Positions 36,801 through 47,565 of a stretch of DNA of 64,000 nucleotides are shown here, one piece after another. The stretch covers positions 677,672 through 741,671 of the forward strand of contig NZ_CH724143.1 in assembly GCF_000153325.1 (NCBI RefSeq). Direction: 5' to 3'. The notes beneath the pieces are model-generated. The model was given only the letters and a program-made list of their open reading frames with translations. It ran no database searches and was not told where the DNA came from. The position numbers were made by a program, and so were the translations under genes. Each line of letters begins with the position of its first letter. Position 1 is the stretch's first letter. This DNA is from Photobacterium sp. SKA34. GTDB lineage: Bacteria; Pseudomonadota; Gammaproteobacteria; Enterobacterales; Vibrionaceae.

Positions 36801-38114
36801 TTATGAGCTTTGCTTTAGAGGATGAAATTTAACTTCTTCATCTTTGGCTCCAGCTTTAGGATCATTGAAGCGTTCAATATCAAGCTCATTTTCACTCTTA
36901 GCGACAATACATGTCACTACAGAGTCACCCGTAATGTTGACAGCGGTACGGATCATATCAAGTAGGCGGTCAACACCCATGATGATTGCAATACCTTCAA
37001 CTGGAAGACCTACTTGGTTTAGTACCATAGCCAGCATGATTAAGCCGACACCAGGAACACCAGCAGTACCAACAGAAGCAAGTGTTGCAGTTACAATGAC
37101 AGCAATGTAGTCACCCATGCTTAGGTCAATGTTGAACGCTTGAGCAATAAATACTGTCGCGACACCTTGCATGATAGCCGTGCCATCCATATTAATGGTT
37201 GCACCTAGTGGTACTGTAAATGAAGCGATCTTGTTATTGACACCAAGACGTTTGGTTGCTGTTTCCATGGTAACAGGAATCGTTGCATTTGATGATGCAG
37301 TCGAGAAAGCAAACATCACCGCATCTTCCATTTTCTTTAGGAAAGTCATAGGGCTTAGACCGGTAAAGATCTTTAGCATCGCACTGTATGTTACTAAACC
37401 GTGGATCAGTAGAGCTGCAACAAGTACTAAGAAGTAGTTAATCAGATTAAAGATTGCATCTAGACCTAATCCTGTAAATAGCTTAGCCATTAGGAAGAAC
37501 ACACCGAATGGTGCAATGTTCATTAGTAACGCTACAAGCTTCATGATCACTTCATTAAGATCTTTGAATACTTCAGCAATACGTTCACCAGGTTTACCCG
37601 CAGCACTAATTGCGATACCGAATAATACGGCAAAGACAATAATTTGTAGAGTATTACCATTTGCCATAGAACTTATTGGGTTAGTTGGGAACATACCCAC
37701 AATAACGCTACCTAGCGTTGGTGCTTCTTTTGCGGCAAATGTTGTTGCTGCGCTTAAATCTGCACCAGCACCTGGTTGGAAAACATTGGCAAGGAAAAGT
37801 GCTAGGGTAATGGCCATTGCAGTCGTTGCAAGATAGAACAAGACTGTTTTACCACCAAGGCGACCTAATGTTGCGATATCTTTTAATGAGCTAGTACCAC
37901 AAACCAGTGATACAAAAACGAGAGGTACTACAAGCATCTTTAAGCTGGCAATGAAAATTTTGCCACCCACATCAAACAAACCGTTAACGATGTATTCGTG
38001 GATAAAAGTGATATCAGCTAAAAAGGTGCGAATTAAAAATCCTGTTAGAATACCCAGTACCATACCGAGGATCACTCGGGAGGTGAGGGACATTTTTTTC
38101 TTTGTCGTTGACAT
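36801..38114 (-). CDS. Dicarboxylate/amino acid:cation symporter (DAACS family)
   Basis: This 437-residue inner-membrane secondary transporter is of the GltP/GltT/DctA family. It takes up glutamate, aspartate or C4-dicarboxylates with Na+ or H+. Signature elements are the serine-rich 'AFSTASSNATIPVT' (hairpin HP1), 'GATINMDGTAIMQGVATVFIAQ' (TM7, with the NMDGT cation site), 'GTAGVPGVG' (HP2) and 'DRLLDMIRTAVNITGDSV' (TM8). The ATG at 38114 has AAGGA 8 bases upstream; the earlier in-frame start at 38147 lacks one. The substrate cannot be fixed from sequence. Confidence 0.93.
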   Translation of the reverse strand: MSTTKKKMSLTSRVILGMVLGILTGFLIRTFLADITFIHEYIVNGLFDVGGKIFIASLKMLVVPLVFVSLVCGTSSLKDIATLGRLGGKTVLFYLATTAMAITLALFLANVFQPGAGADLSAATTFAAKEAPTLGSVIVGMFPTNPISSMANGNTLQIIVFAVLFGIAISAAGKPGERIAEVFKDLNEVIMKLVALLMNIAPFGVFFLMAKLFTGLGLDAIFNLINYFLVLVAALLIHGLVTYSAMLKIFTGLSPMTFLKKMEDAVMFAFSTASSNATIPVTMETATKRLGVNNKIASFTVPLGATINMDGTAIMQGVATVFIAQAFNIDLSMGDYIAVIVTATLASVGTAGVPGVGLIMLAMVLNQVGLPVEGIAIIMGVDRLLDMIRTAVNITGDSVVTCIVAKSENELDIERFNDPKAGAKDEEVKFHPLKQSS

Positions 38115-38502
38115 TGAATTTTCCTTATAATTATTCACTCTGTCCATCTGTATATCAGAGCCACAAAGAGACTATCAGGACTTCAATGTTTCAACCAAAG
38201 CAAAAATAAGATCAAATATTAACTATATGGCTCAAGTCACGTTTTTTATATTTTTTTAAAGTTTGAAAGAAGTAATATTAACTATGTTTTAACATTTAAA
38301 TGGTTTTTATCTCGAATTAGTCACGATTTTATCTTATATATAACTCTACCTAATAGACGTTGTTAACTCTCATTCTGTAAGAGAATAGTACTATTTCAGA
38401 GTATTCAGCTATTTTACTAATGATTAATTTATAAAGTAAAAATATTTTACCAGTGATAGATTGAATATATATTCTTTATATTTGAATTTAAATCCAAAGA
38501 TA
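38115..38502. other. AT-rich gap between the symporter gene and metG
   Basis: There is no ORF or RNA gene visible. It contains the symporter promoter region; long A/T tracts are present at 38200-38300 and 38420-38490. Confidence 0.45.
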
Positions 38503-38530
38503 ATAAAAAAGGGCACATGCTGTGCCCTTT
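38503..38530 (-). terminator. metG terminator
   Basis: Minus-strand AAAGGGCACA and TGTGCCCTTT form a 10-bp stem with a 3-base loop followed by a T-run, 20 bases past the metG stop. Confidence 0.92.
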
Positions 38531-38550
38531 CTATATACGAGAAGTGTAAA

Positions 38551-40596
38551 TTACATTACGCGCATACCTGGCTGTGCACCTTCATGTGGCTCTAAGATCC
38601 AAAGATCTTTACCACCAGGACCCGCAGCTAGGATCATGCCTTCAGACATGCCGAACTTCATTTTGCGAGGCTTTAGGTTAGCAACCATAACTGTCATTTT
38701 GCCAACTAACTCTTCTGGTGTGTAAGCTGACTTAATACCTGAGAATACTTGGCGCATTTCACCGCCAATATCTAATTGGAATTTAAGCAGTTTGTTCGCT
38801 TTTGGCACTTCTTCACAAGATACAATCTTAGCGATACGCATATCAACTTTAGCAAAATCGTCAAATTCGATTTCAGCTTCAATTGGCTCATCAGCTAAAG
38901 GGCTTGCTGGTTTTGCAGCGGCTTCAGCTGCCGCTTTATCTGCTGCTGCTTCTTCTTTCGATGATTCAACCATAGCTGCAACGTGTGCAGGATCGATACG
39001 ATTAAATAGTGCTTTAAACTTCGTTACTTCGTGAGCAGTTAACGGTTGTTCAATGGTTTCCCAAGTAAGTGTTTCGTTTAGGAATGCTTCACTACGCTCA
39101 GTCAGCTTTGGCATGACGGGTATCAGGTAAGCCATTAGCACGCGGAATAGGTTGATACCCACAGTACAAATATCTTGTAACTCTTGGTCTTTACCTTCTT
39201 GCTTCGCTACAACCCAAGGTGCTTTTTCATCAACATATTGGTTTGCTTTATCAGCAAGTGCTGTGATTTCACGAATTGCGCGACCGTATTCACGGCTTTC
39301 GTATAGCTCACCGATACGATCGGCGGCTGCAACGAATTCTGCATATAGCTCAGGTTCGACGAAATTATCAGATAACTTGCCATCGAAACGTTTAGCGATG
39401 AAGCCTGCATTTCGAGATGCAAGGTTAACAATTTTGTTTACTACGTCACTGTTAACACGTTGTGTGAAGTCTTCTAGGTTCAAATCTAGATCGTCAATAC
39501 GGCTGTTTAGTTTGGCAGCGTAGTAGTAACGTAGACATTCAGGGTCTAAGTGCTTCAAGTAAGTACTTGCTTTAATGAAAGTACCTTTAGACTTAGACAT
39601 TTTCGCGCCATTTACTGTTACATAACCGTGTACGAATACATTGTTTGGCTTACGGAAACCCGCACCATCTAGCATTGCAGGCCAGAATAGGCTGTGGAAG
39701 TAAACAATGTCTTTACCGATGAAGTGGTATAGCTCTGTTGAGCTATCTTTATTCCAGAACTCATCGAAGTTTAGATCGTCACGCTTGTCACATAAGTTTT
39801 TAAATGACCCCATGTAGCCAATTGGTGCGTCTAGCCATACATAGAAGTATTTGCCTGTCTCACCTGGAATTTCAAAGCCGAAGTAAGGAGCATCTCGAGA
39901 GATATCCCATTGTTGAAGGCCTGACTCGAACCACTCTTGCATCTTGTTAGATGTTTCTTCTTGAAGTGCACCAGACTTAGTCCATTCTTTTAACATGCTT
40001 TCAAATTGAGGCAGGTCGAAGAAGAAGTGCTCAGAATCTTTCATGACTGGTGTTGCACCAGAAACGGCTGATTTTGGATTGATTAAATCTGTTGGGCTGT
40101 ATGTTTCACCACAGTTATCACAGTTATCACCGTATTGGTCTTCAGCTTTACACTTAGGGCATGTACCTTTTACGAAACGATCAGGTAGGAACATTTCTTT
40201 CTCAGGATCAAAAAGCTGAGAAATAGTACGGCTAGTAATAAAGCGATTGTCTTTAAGCTGGGTATATACAAAAGATGCTAACTCACGGTTTTCTGGTGAG
40301 TGTGTACTGTGGTAGTTGCTAAAATCAATATCAAAGCCAGCAAAATCAGTTTGGTGCTCTTTGCTCACTTCGGCAATCATTTGCTCAGGTTCCATACCCA
40401 TCTGCTGGGCCTTAAGCATGATTGGAGTTCCGTGTGCATCGTCAGCACAAATGAAATGAACTTCGTTGCCACGTAGGCGCTGATAGCGAACCCAAATATC
40501 CGCTTGTACATGCTCAAGCATGTGACCTAAGTGGATAGAACCGTTAGCATACGGTAGGGCACAGGTAACAAGAATTTTTCTTGGATTGGCAGCCAT
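38551..40596 (-). CDS. metG: Methionyl-tRNA synthetase
   Basis: This 681-residue class I synthetase carries the HIGH motif as '[10 protein letters not shown]' (about residue 20). The zinc-binding insert is '[17 protein letters not shown]' (about 146) and the KMSKS loop is '[11 protein letters not shown]' (about 333). The C-terminal EMAP-like OB domain ('[25 protein letters not shown]', about 580-681) mediates dimerisation and tRNA binding. An alanine/glutamate-rich linker (about 545-570) joins them. It is divergent from mrp, as in E. coli. Confidence 0.98.
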   Translation of the reverse strand: MAANPRKILVTCALPYANGSIHLGHMLEHVQADIWVRYQRLRGNEVHFICADDAHGTPIMLKAQQMGMEPEQMIAEVSKEHQTDFAGFDIDFSNYHSTHSPENRELASFVYTQLKDNRFITSRTISQLFDPEKEMFLPDRFVKGTCPKCKAEDQYGDNCDNCGETYSPTDLINPKSAVSGATPVMKDSEHFFFDLPQFESMLKEWTKSGALQEETSNKMQEWFESGLQQWDISRDAPYFGFEIPGETGKYFYVWLDAPIGYMGSFKNLCDKRDDLNFDEFWNKDSSTELYHFIGKDIVYFHSLFWPAMLDGAGFRKPNNVFVHGYVTVNGAKMSKSKGTFIKASTYLKHLDPECLRYYYAAKLNSRIDDLDLNLEDFTQRVNSDVVNKIVNLASRNAGFIAKRFDGKLSDNFVEPELYAEFVAAADRIGELYESREYGRAIREITALADKANQYVDEKAPWVVAKQEGKDQELQDICTVGINLFRVLMAYLIPVMPKLTERSEAFLNETLTWETIEQPLTAHEVTKFKALFNRIDPAHVAAMVESSKEEAAADKAAAEAAAKPASPLADEPIEAEIEFDDFAKVDMRIAKIVSCEEVPKANKLLKFQLDIGGEMRQVFSGIKSAYTPEELVGKMTVMVANLKPRKMKFGMSEGMILAAGPGGKDLWILEPHEGAQPGMRVM

Positions 40597-40839
40597 AATT
40601 ACTTATTTCGCTCATGATGGGTAAAAAACGTAGCTGTAAATACTACCTGATGGTTGCCGTTATTCCTAGCATCAGATACGGTTTTATCTACTTAAAAGCT
40701 TGTGAAATCGGGCAGTTTTCATGCTTTGGTGGTAGCATTAGGCAAAACAGGTAAAATTAGCGCAGCAGCAAGTTCTTAAATGACTAATTAAAGGTAACTT
40801 GTTGCTCGTACGATAATAGATTATGTGGAGTGTTAACTT

Positions 40840-41931
40840 ATGACTAACGATGTGACTCATCGTTTTCAGAATGTTGCTGATATATGCCAATGGCTAAATC
40901 ACTTTGAGCATTCTCTTTTGAATTCAGGGTGGGCGGATATGCCCAATGTTGTTTCTATCTCTGCAGATGGTTTAATTACCATCACGATTCCTTTTGCTGC
41001 GGCTACATTGGTTAATGAGCTCGAAGAGTGGATTGGCGGCGAGCACCATAATGGTGTTATTCCTTCAAATATTACCTTTAATGTACGCGCAAAAGTGGCT
41101 ACCTTGGCTGTTGAGAATAAGCAACCATTACGCGGTGTGAAAAACATAATTGTTGTGAGTTCGGCGAAAGGTGGGGTTGGTAAATCAACAACATCAGTTA
41201 ATTTAGCTTTAGGTCTTCAGCAACAAGGGGCTAAAGTTGGATTACTTGATGCGGATATTTATGGTCCATCTGTCCCTATGATGTTAGGCACCATGGATCA
41301 AAAGCCACAATCTCCTGATGGTAAAATGATGCTGCCAATTGAATCATGTGGGCTTTATACCAATTCAGTGGGTTATCTTGTACCAGCTGAAAGTGCAACT
41401 ATTTGGCGAGGTCCTATGGCGTCAAAAGCGTTAGCACAAATTATCAATGAGACATGGTGGCCTGATCTTGATTACCTTGTGATTGATATGCCACCAGGTA
41501 CAGGTGATATCCAACTGACGTTATCACAACAAATACCAGTAACTGGGGCGTTAGTTGTAACGACACCACAAGATCTAGCCCTAGCTGATGCTATTAAAGG
41601 TATCAGTATGTTCAATAAAGTGGATGTGCCGGTACTGGGTATTGTTGAGAATATGAGTTACCACGTTTGCAGTAACTGTGGTCATCATGAGCATATTTTC
41701 GGTACCGGCGGTGCAGCGAAAATGGCGCAAGAATATTCAGTGCCATTATTAGCGCAGTTACCACTTGATATTAAGGTACGTCAAGATATTGATAACGGTA
41801 AACCAACTGTGGCAGTATCTCCTAACTCTGAGCAAGCGATGGCTTACATTGAATTAGCCGCGACTGTTGCGAGTCGTTTGTACTGGCAAGGCGAAACGGC
41901 GTTAGAGCAGATTACAATTCGTACTATGTAA
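40840..41931 (+). CDS. mrp: Iron-sulfur cluster carrier ATPase Mrp/ApbC
   Basis: This 363-residue P-loop protein carries and transfers Fe-S clusters in the cytoplasm. After a divergent DUF59-like N-terminal region (1-95) comes the deviant Walker A 'SSAKGGVGKSTTSVNLALG'. This is followed by 'DADIYGPSVPMMLG', 'IDMPPGTGDIQLTLSQ' and the C-terminal 'VCSNCGHHEHIFG', whose CxxC coordinates the cluster. It is divergent from metG, the conserved arrangement. Confidence 0.95.
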   Translation: MTNDVTHRFQNVADICQWLNHFEHSLLNSGWADMPNVVSISADGLITITIPFAAATLVNELEEWIGGEHHNGVIPSNITFNVRAKVATLAVENKQPLRGVKNIIVVSSAKGGVGKSTTSVNLALGLQQQGAKVGLLDADIYGPSVPMMLGTMDQKPQSPDGKMMLPIESCGLYTNSVGYLVPAESATIWRGPMASKALAQIINETWWPDLDYLVIDMPPGTGDIQLTLSQQIPVTGALVVTTPQDLALADAIKGISMFNKVDVPVLGIVENMSYHVCSNCGHHEHIFGTGGAAKMAQEYSVPLLAQLPLDIKVRQDIDNGKPTVAVSPNSEQAMAYIELAATVASRLYWQGETALEQITIRTM

Positions 41932-41972
41932 CAAAAATATGAGACGGCCTTTGTCCGTTTTCTATTCAAACG

Positions 41973-42005
41973 TGTCAGATGTCTCGTTTTTATTGGCATC
42001 TGACA
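41973..42005 (+). repeat. Inverted repeat in the mrp-udk spacer
   Basis: TGTCAGATG and CATCTGACA form a perfect 9-bp inverted repeat around a 15-base T-rich loop, about 70 bp upstream of udk. It may be an mRNA hairpin ending mrp or an element in the udk leader. Confidence 0.45.
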
Positions 42006-42074
42006 TAACAACTGCTTATAATTAGGCGGTTTAATTATTTATCTCGCCACGTGGTCTAACAGGTGCCTTCTGAT

Positions 42075-42719
42075 ATGTCTGAAAATTTACACCAATGCGT
42101 TATTATTGGTATTGCAGGTGCTTCTGCATCCGGTAAAAGTCTGATTGCCAGTACTGTATATAAAGAGCTAAAAGAAAAAGTAGGCGATCATCAGATCGGT
42201 GTTATTACGGAAGATTGTTACTATAACGATCAAAGTCACCTGACCATGGATGAGCGGGTCAAAACTAACTATGATCACCCGAATGCGCTTGATCATGATT
42301 TACTTTGTGATCATCTAGAGCAGTTAATCAAAGGTGAAGCAGTAGAAGTTCCACAGTACAGTTACAGTGAACATACACGTATGAAAGAGACGACTTTATT
42401 AACACCTAAAAAGGTGATTATTTTAGAGGGTATTCTTTTACTTACTGATCCGAGACTACGCGATATTATGCATGCAAGTGTATTTATGGATACGCCTCTT
42501 GATATCTGTCTACTTCGTCGTTTACAACGTGATGTTGCAGAGCGTGGTCGTACAATGGAATCTGTGCTTGTTCAGTATCAAAAGACGGTGCGTCCTATGT
42601 TCATGCAATTTATTGAACCGTCAAAACAATATGCTGATATCATTGTTCCACGTGGTGGTAAGAACCGTATAGCTATCGACGTACTTAAAGCACATATAGC
42701 GAAGTTGTTACGTTCTTAA
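42075..42719 (+). CDS. udk: Uridine kinase
   Basis: This 214-residue enzyme phosphorylates uridine and cytidine in pyrimidine salvage. The P-loop is '[14 protein letters not shown]', with '[14 protein letters not shown]' and '[13 protein letters not shown]' typical of the family. An in-frame GTG lies at 42063, but the ATG at 42075 gives the conserved short N-terminus. It is followed by dcd and asmA, as in E. coli. Confidence 0.97.
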   Translation: MSENLHQCVIIGIAGASASGKSLIASTVYKELKEKVGDHQIGVITEDCYYNDQSHLTMDERVKTNYDHPNALDHDLLCDHLEQLIKGEAVEVPQYSYSEHTRMKETTLLTPKKVIILEGILLLTDPRLRDIMHASVFMDTPLDICLLRRLQRDVAERGRTMESVLVQYQKTVRPMFMQFIEPSKQYADIIVPRGGKNRIAIDVLKAHIAKLLRS

Positions 42720-42727
42720 TTTTTTAT

Positions 42728-42757
42728 AAGGCTGGCTTTTGCCAGCCTTATTTTTAT
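42728..42757 (+). terminator. udk terminator
   Basis: AAGGCTGGC and GCCAGCCTT form a 9-bp stem with a 4-base loop followed by ATTTTTAT. Confidence 0.9.
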
Positions 42758-42843
42758 CTTTCGGGAAACCCTGTTAAGATTTGCCTACACTAGTATTATT
42801 TTATTGATAATACGTGTGTTTTGTTATTCAGGAGAAAGCTCAA

Positions 42844-43437
42844 ATGAGACTTTGTGACAAGGATATCAAGGCGTACCTTGATGAAGGAAAAATCAATATC
42901 GAGCCACGTCCAGCTGATGATTGTATTAGTGGTTTAACTGTTGATGTGACCCTTGGTAATAACTTCCGTATTTTTAATGATCATGGTGCACCCTTTATCG
43001 ATCTTTCAGGAAAGAAAGAAGATGTAGCAACGCAACTTGAGAAAGTCATGAGTGATGAAATTGTTGTTGAGGAAGGAGAAGCCTTTTTCCTTCATCCAGG
43101 ACAGCTCGCTTTAGCCGTGACACATGAATCAGTGACATTACCTGCCAATATCGTAGGTTGGTTGGATGGACGTTCATCATTAGCGCGTTTAGGCCTAATG
43201 GTACACGTTACTGCACACCGTATTGATCCAGGTTGGTCTGGCCGTATCGTACTTGAGTTTTATAATTCAGGTCGCTTACCACTGGCATTACGTCCACATA
43301 TGCCAATTGGTGCGTTAAGTTTTGAAACCTTATCTGGTGAAGCTGAAAAACCGTATAACAAACGTGTAGACGCTAAATATAAATATCAGCAAGGTGCAGT
43401 AGCAAGCCGTATTAACGAAGATGATAAAGAAAGTTAA
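42844..43437 (+). CDS. dcd: dCTP deaminase
   Basis: This 197-residue homotrimeric enzyme converts dCTP to dUTP, feeding dTMP synthesis. The family signatures '[29 protein letters not shown]' and '[25 protein letters not shown]' hold the catalytic glutamate and nucleotide contacts. The frame opens at 42814, but the ATG at 42844 has AGGAGA at good spacing and starts the conserved 'MRLCDKDI'. Confidence 0.97.
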   Translation: MRLCDKDIKAYLDEGKINIEPRPADDCISGLTVDVTLGNNFRIFNDHGAPFIDLSGKKEDVATQLEKVMSDEIVVEEGEAFFLHPGQLALAVTHESVTLPANIVGWLDGRSSLARLGLMVHVTAHRIDPGWSGRIVLEFYNSGRLPLALRPHMPIGALSFETLSGEAEKPYNKRVDAKYKYQQGAVASRINEDDKES

Positions 43438-43466
43438 TTTTGGTCTTCAATAATTCGTATTTTTAG

Positions 43467-43493
43467 AGGCAATCCATAGTGATTGCCTTTTTA
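43467..43493 (+). terminator. dcd terminator
   Basis: AGGCAATC and GATTGCCT (8 bp, 6-base loop) are followed by TTTTATT. Confidence 0.88.
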
Positions 43494-43667
43494 TTATGTG
43501 TCATATTTTATCGCCGATAGTATTATCATGATGTTTAAGGGCGAAACTATCATTATAAATCATTGTCATAACGCAGAGCTTAATAATATTAAGTTTATAT
43601 TTTAATAGTTTATATTTCTTATGCAGATTCCTTATCGTGATAATGGGTGCTATGGAAAGAGGGTAGT

Positions 43668-45860
43668 ATGAAAAAATTACTGTATGTTTTAATCGGTATT
43701 ATTATCGTCGTTGTACTTGGGATCACAGCCCTTGTCACGTTAGTAAATCCTAATCAGTTTAAAGCTGTGATTGCAGAGCAAGTAAAAAAGCAAACAGGGC
43801 GTGAATTGGATATTCACGGTGATATTAACTGGCGTTTTTTCCCAACATTAGGTTTAAGTGTGGGGGAAACAACGTTAAATAACCCTCAAGGCTTTGCTCA
43901 GCCAAACCTGATTCAATTTAAGCAGGCTGAGCTGTCTGTTTCAGTATTGCCACTCTTATCTCATGAGCTTGATATTGGCAAAGTTCATTTAGATGGTGCG
44001 CATGTTTTTGTTCAAACACTTAAAGATGGTCGTAGTAATTTAGATGGCTTAGCTGAAAAGTCATCAACGAAGGAAGTGAATGACTCAACAGTACCAAAAG
44101 CAGATAAAGATGCTGTTAATAATGTTCAGGATGAGAAGTCAACTGCATCAAAGGTAACGGCACAGCCGTGGAAAATATCGCTTGCTGGGGTTGAACTTAT
44201 CAATGCTAGTGTTGATATTATTAATGACAAAACCGCATCAAATATCGCGTTATCTAAGGTGAACTTCACCTTAGATAAACTGGTACCAAAGACATGGACG
44301 AAGGCGACATTTGATATTTCGGGCAGTGCAAATGCGCTACAATTTGCAGCTAAAGGCAGTACCGAGTTGAATTTGTCTTCTACATATCAATTAGATGAAT
44401 TAAAAAATCTAGATTTATCTCTGACGGCCCAAGATGGAAAAACAGAGATAAAACACGCTCAAGTAGCGTTGGATCATTTTAAGTATGGTCAATGGGCAAC
44501 AATTAATTTAAACATAGATGGACAATTACCTGATTTGGCTTTTGTTACCAAAGGGCAAACCCAGCTTAAACTGTCGTCGGATAGAAATATTCTAACATTG
44601 GAAAACCTCTCAATAGATAATGCATTGTCAGGCAAAGCGTTACCTCGCCCTAAGATGCAGGTAAACATTAAAACCAATGCTAGTTATGATTTAACAACAA
44701 AAACAGTGAAGTTATCAAAACTCGATGCAAATGCTGATGAGCTTGCATTAATGGGAGATATGTCATTTATCAATCGTGATGTTCCCGTGATCCGTTTTAA
44801 CTTATCCAGCGACAATATTAATGTTGATAACTGGCTTAAAAAGCAGCACGGAGTGGTTTCATCTGAAAAGACAGCTGCATCAGAACAAGCTGCGAATAAC
44901 ACATCAACCGAAATCGCTGCGTCAACGCCACAACAATTATCTTCACAATCGGCATCAAATACTCAACCTGTAATACAAGAGCCGGATCTTTCAGTATTAA
45001 AAGGCATTGATGTTGACGGAACGATAATGGCGAAAAAGTTTACTATCTCAAATGCACATTTGTCTGATGTGAAACTGTCGGTTGTCATTCTAAATGGGAT
45101 TGCAAAGCTAAATTCGTTTACGGCAAATTTATATAAAGGCACAGTGAGTGCATCAGCACAATTGAACGTTAACGCACCTTTAGCTAGCTATCAGCTCCAT
45201 AATCAAATAAAGGGCGTTGATATCCAGCCATTACTTGAAGATGTTGCTAATAATAAGCAGTTAGCTGGACGTGCAAATATTACCGCCAATCTTGCAGGTA
45301 AAGGTTTATCTTCACAACATTTGAAAAATAATAGTACAGGTACGATTAATGTGAATCTGACCGATGGGGCTGTTTATGGTGTGAATATATCTGAGATGAT
45401 CCGTTCAGCGAAAGCGCGTTTAAAAGGTGAGAAGTTAGCTGATAGTCAGAAGCAAAAGAAAACAGATTTCTCTTCTTTAACGGCATTGCTGCAATTAGGA
45501 CAAGGCCAAGCTAAGATCGATAATCTTCATCTCGCTTCACCATTACTTAATATTAATGGGGATGGTACGACTGATTTAAATAATGAGTCATTAAACTTTT
45601 CTGTCGATACCGCTATTGTAGCAAGTGGTAAAGGGTTAGATGAATTGAAAGGGATTAATGTTCCTATTAGAATAAAAGGCACATGGCAGCAGCCTAAATA
45701 TCAATTAGACTTAAAAAACCTCTTTAAGCAAAATAGCGGATTAGAGCAGAAAGCGAAGAAAGAGCTAAACCGAGGTCTTGAAAAGTTATTGGGTGATAAA
45801 GCTAAAGATGAAAAGATTAAAAATGTAGCGGATCAATTGCTTAAAGGTTTGTTTAACTAA
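43668..45860 (+). CDS. asmA: AsmA family protein
   Basis: This is a 730-residue member of the AsmA-like bridge proteins. It is an inner-membrane protein with a large periplasmic domain, implicated in lipid traffic to the outer membrane. One N-terminal helix ('LLYVLIGIIIVVVLGITALVTLV') is followed by the conserved 'GREDLxIxGDINW'-like 'GRELDIHGDINWRFFPTLGLSVGE'. The C-terminal AsmA_2 region is 'GVNISEMIRSAKARL' to 'GTWQQPKYQLDL'. The ATG at 43668 follows GAGGG. A Ser/Thr/Gln/Asn-rich stretch near residues 400-440 makes it longer than E. coli AsmA (617). The position after udk-dcd is conserved. Confidence 0.93.
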   Translation: MKKLLYVLIGIIIVVVLGITALVTLVNPNQFKAVIAEQVKKQTGRELDIHGDINWRFFPTLGLSVGETTLNNPQGFAQPNLIQFKQAELSVSVLPLLSHELDIGKVHLDGAHVFVQTLKDGRSNLDGLAEKSSTKEVNDSTVPKADKDAVNNVQDEKSTASKVTAQPWKISLAGVELINASVDIINDKTASNIALSKVNFTLDKLVPKTWTKATFDISGSANALQFAAKGSTELNLSSTYQLDELKNLDLSLTAQDGKTEIKHAQVALDHFKYGQWATINLNIDGQLPDLAFVTKGQTQLKLSSDRNILTLENLSIDNALSGKALPRPKMQVNIKTNASYDLTTKTVKLSKLDANADELALMGDMSFINRDVPVIRFNLSSDNINVDNWLKKQHGVVSSEKTAASEQAANNTSTEIAASTPQQLSSQSASNTQPVIQEPDLSVLKGIDVDGTIMAKKFTISNAHLSDVKLSVVILNGIAKLNSFTANLYKGTVSASAQLNVNAPLASYQLHNQIKGVDIQPLLEDVANNKQLAGRANITANLAGKGLSSQHLKNNSTGTINVNLTDGAVYGVNISEMIRSAKARLKGEKLADSQKQKKTDFSSLTALLQLGQGQAKIDNLHLASPLLNINGDGTTDLNNESLNFSVDTAIVASGKGLDELKGINVPIRIKGTWQQPKYQLDLKNLFKQNSGLEQKAKKELNRGLEKLLGDKAKDEKIKNVADQLLKGLFN

Positions 45861-45891
45861 TAATACTTTTACGTTGGTCACGTTATTACTT

Positions 45892-45925
45892 AAAAGGTTT
45901 GCTTATTAAGGCAAGCCTTTTCTAT
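45892..45925 (+). terminator. asmA terminator
   Basis: AAAGGTTTGC and GCAAGCCTTT form a 10-bp stem with one wobble, followed by TCTATTTTAT. Confidence 0.75.
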
Positions 45926-46022
45926 TTTATATGATACTAAAAAGTAAATGGCGACTTTATAGTAAGAAGGTGAGCAGTGATTACTGTAACTTGATAAATG
46001 AATGACGCCATGATGATGAATT

Positions 46023-46985
46023 ATGATAGATAAACCGACGTCGAAAGATGAAAAAACAACCTTGATGTCAAAAGTAAGGGTGATTGTTACTTTTGTGGTC
46101 GATAAAATAAAAGCATTACCTCCCATTGATCACTTGATTCGCGCTGCTGACCGCTTTAATGATCGGTTAGGGAGTCAGTTTGGTGCAGCAATCACTTATT
46201 TTTCTTTTTTATCACTTATCCCTATTTTAATGGTGTTGTTTGCAGCTGCGGGTTTTATATTGGCCTCTAATGCCTCATTGTTAAATAGTATTATTGATAA
46301 AATAGTTGCGGGTGTTACTGATCCAAATTTAGCAACGACATTAAAAAACACCGTTAATATTGCAATTAGCCAGCGTACAACCGTCGGTTTAAGTGGTTTA
46401 GCCATTGCTTTGTATTCTGGTATTAGCTGGATGGGTAATTTACGTGAAGCCATTCGAGCACAAACCCGAGATGTATGGGAACGTAAACCTGAAGATAAAG
46501 ATCATTTTTTACTGCAATATGTTAAAGACTTAGTCGCACTGACTGGGTTAGTGGGGGCATTAATTTTTACCGTTGTGCTAACGTCAGTTGCAGGCTCTGC
46601 ACAAGCAACGATTGTTAATGCGCTAGGCTTAGGAAATATTACTTGGTTACGCCCTGTTCTTACCGCAACAGCTTTAACAATATCGATCTGCGCCAACTAT
46701 CTTATGTTTTTATGGATCTTTTGGATGTTACCAAAGCGCCGTTTTAATCGCTGGGCATTGATGAAAGGAACACTACTTGCCGCAATAGGCTTTGAAGCAA
46801 TTAAGTTTGCCATGACATTTATGTTACCTAAACTGGCAAGTTCACCATCAGGTGCAGCGTTTGGTTCAATTATAGGCTTAATGGCATTTTTCTATTTCTT
46901 TGCACGTCTAACGTTATTTTGTGCCGCTTGGATCGCGACAGCGAATGAACACCGAATAGTAACAGTCAACGATGCTGAAAATTAA
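46023..46985 (+). CDS. yhjD: Inner-membrane protein of the YhjD/YihY family
   Basis: The protein has 320 residues and about six transmembrane helices. 'FNDRLGSQFGAAITYFSFLSLIPILMV', 'ALYSGISWMGNLREAIRAQTRDVWER' and the C-terminal 'SPSGAAFGSIIGLMAFFYFFARLTLFCAAWIATA' match E. coli YhjD closely by eye. The molecular function is not settled. A YhjD variant is known as a suppressor in E. coli lacking Kdo, which has led to ideas about lipid or LPS-precursor transport. No clear ribosome binding site precedes the ATG at 46023, so the start could be slightly different. Confidence 0.9.
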   Translation: MIDKPTSKDEKTTLMSKVRVIVTFVVDKIKALPPIDHLIRAADRFNDRLGSQFGAAITYFSFLSLIPILMVLFAAAGFILASNASLLNSIIDKIVAGVTDPNLATTLKNTVNIAISQRTTVGLSGLAIALYSGISWMGNLREAIRAQTRDVWERKPEDKDHFLLQYVKDLVALTGLVGALIFTVVLTSVAGSAQATIVNALGLGNITWLRPVLTATALTISICANYLMFLWIFWMLPKRRFNRWALMKGTLLAAIGFEAIKFAMTFMLPKLASSPSGAAFGSIIGLMAFFYFFARLTLFCAAWIATANEHRIVTVNDAEN

Positions 46986-47007
46986 TAAACAGTGCTAGAT
47001 AAGAGAG

Positions 47008-47037
47008 AGGGGTGACAAAAAATGTCATCCCTTTTTT
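47008..47037 (+). terminator. yhjD terminator
   Basis: AGGGGTGACA and TGTCATCCCT form a 10-bp stem with one wobble and a 5-base loop, followed by five T. Confidence 0.9.
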
Positions 47038-47263
47038 GTGCGGAAAGCTCTAGAGCCGTTAGGAATTGACTGATTTTATTACATTCTATGCCAATAAAAG
47101 GTTCAATGGTTTAATGACAGATCAAAGCGTAACTAACGACAGAAATAGCCATCGTTATAAAGGCATTAATATCAATAGAGAGTAAGATAATACTAACAAA
47201 TGTAATGTATGCGATAGCGTAACCTAGAACTTAATTTTCATTATGTTAAAGGGGAACATTGCA

Positions 47264-47458
47264 ATGTCCGCGGTTAAAAGAGAGTCGCCCTTGATTAAGT
47301 TCTGGAACGGTGTTTTTGCTGACAGCGAGGGCAATATTTTTTCATTATTATTACCTCTAAATAGACTTACAAGGCTTGATATGCAGGCTACATCCATGTC
47401 TATATTAGTGATGCTTATACTACAAAAGGCAGGAGTTTTGTTTAAACGATTAATTTAA
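47264..47458 (+). CDS. Small hypothetical protein, unrecognised
   Basis: The 64 residues from ATG 47264 have AAAGGGG about 10 bases upstream; an earlier in-frame ATG is at 47243. The sequence starts MSAVKRESPLIKFWNGVFAD and contains a hydrophobic segment, SMSILVMLILQKAGVLF, near the C-terminus. No family is recognised. It lies alone between the yhjD terminator and the DUF457 gene, so it could be a genuine small membrane-associated protein, a fragment or a chance ORF. Confidence 0.4.
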   Translation: MSAVKRESPLIKFWNGVFADSEGNIFSLLLPLNRLTRLDMQATSMSILVMLILQKAGVLFKRLI

Positions 47459-47565
47459 ATATTTTGTTTTGGTATGGTTAGCTGAGTAATATGTTAGTAG
47501 TTTATTTGTTGAAATGACAATAAAAAATTTCGTATTAATAAATAACGACATGCAAAGGAGTGAAT

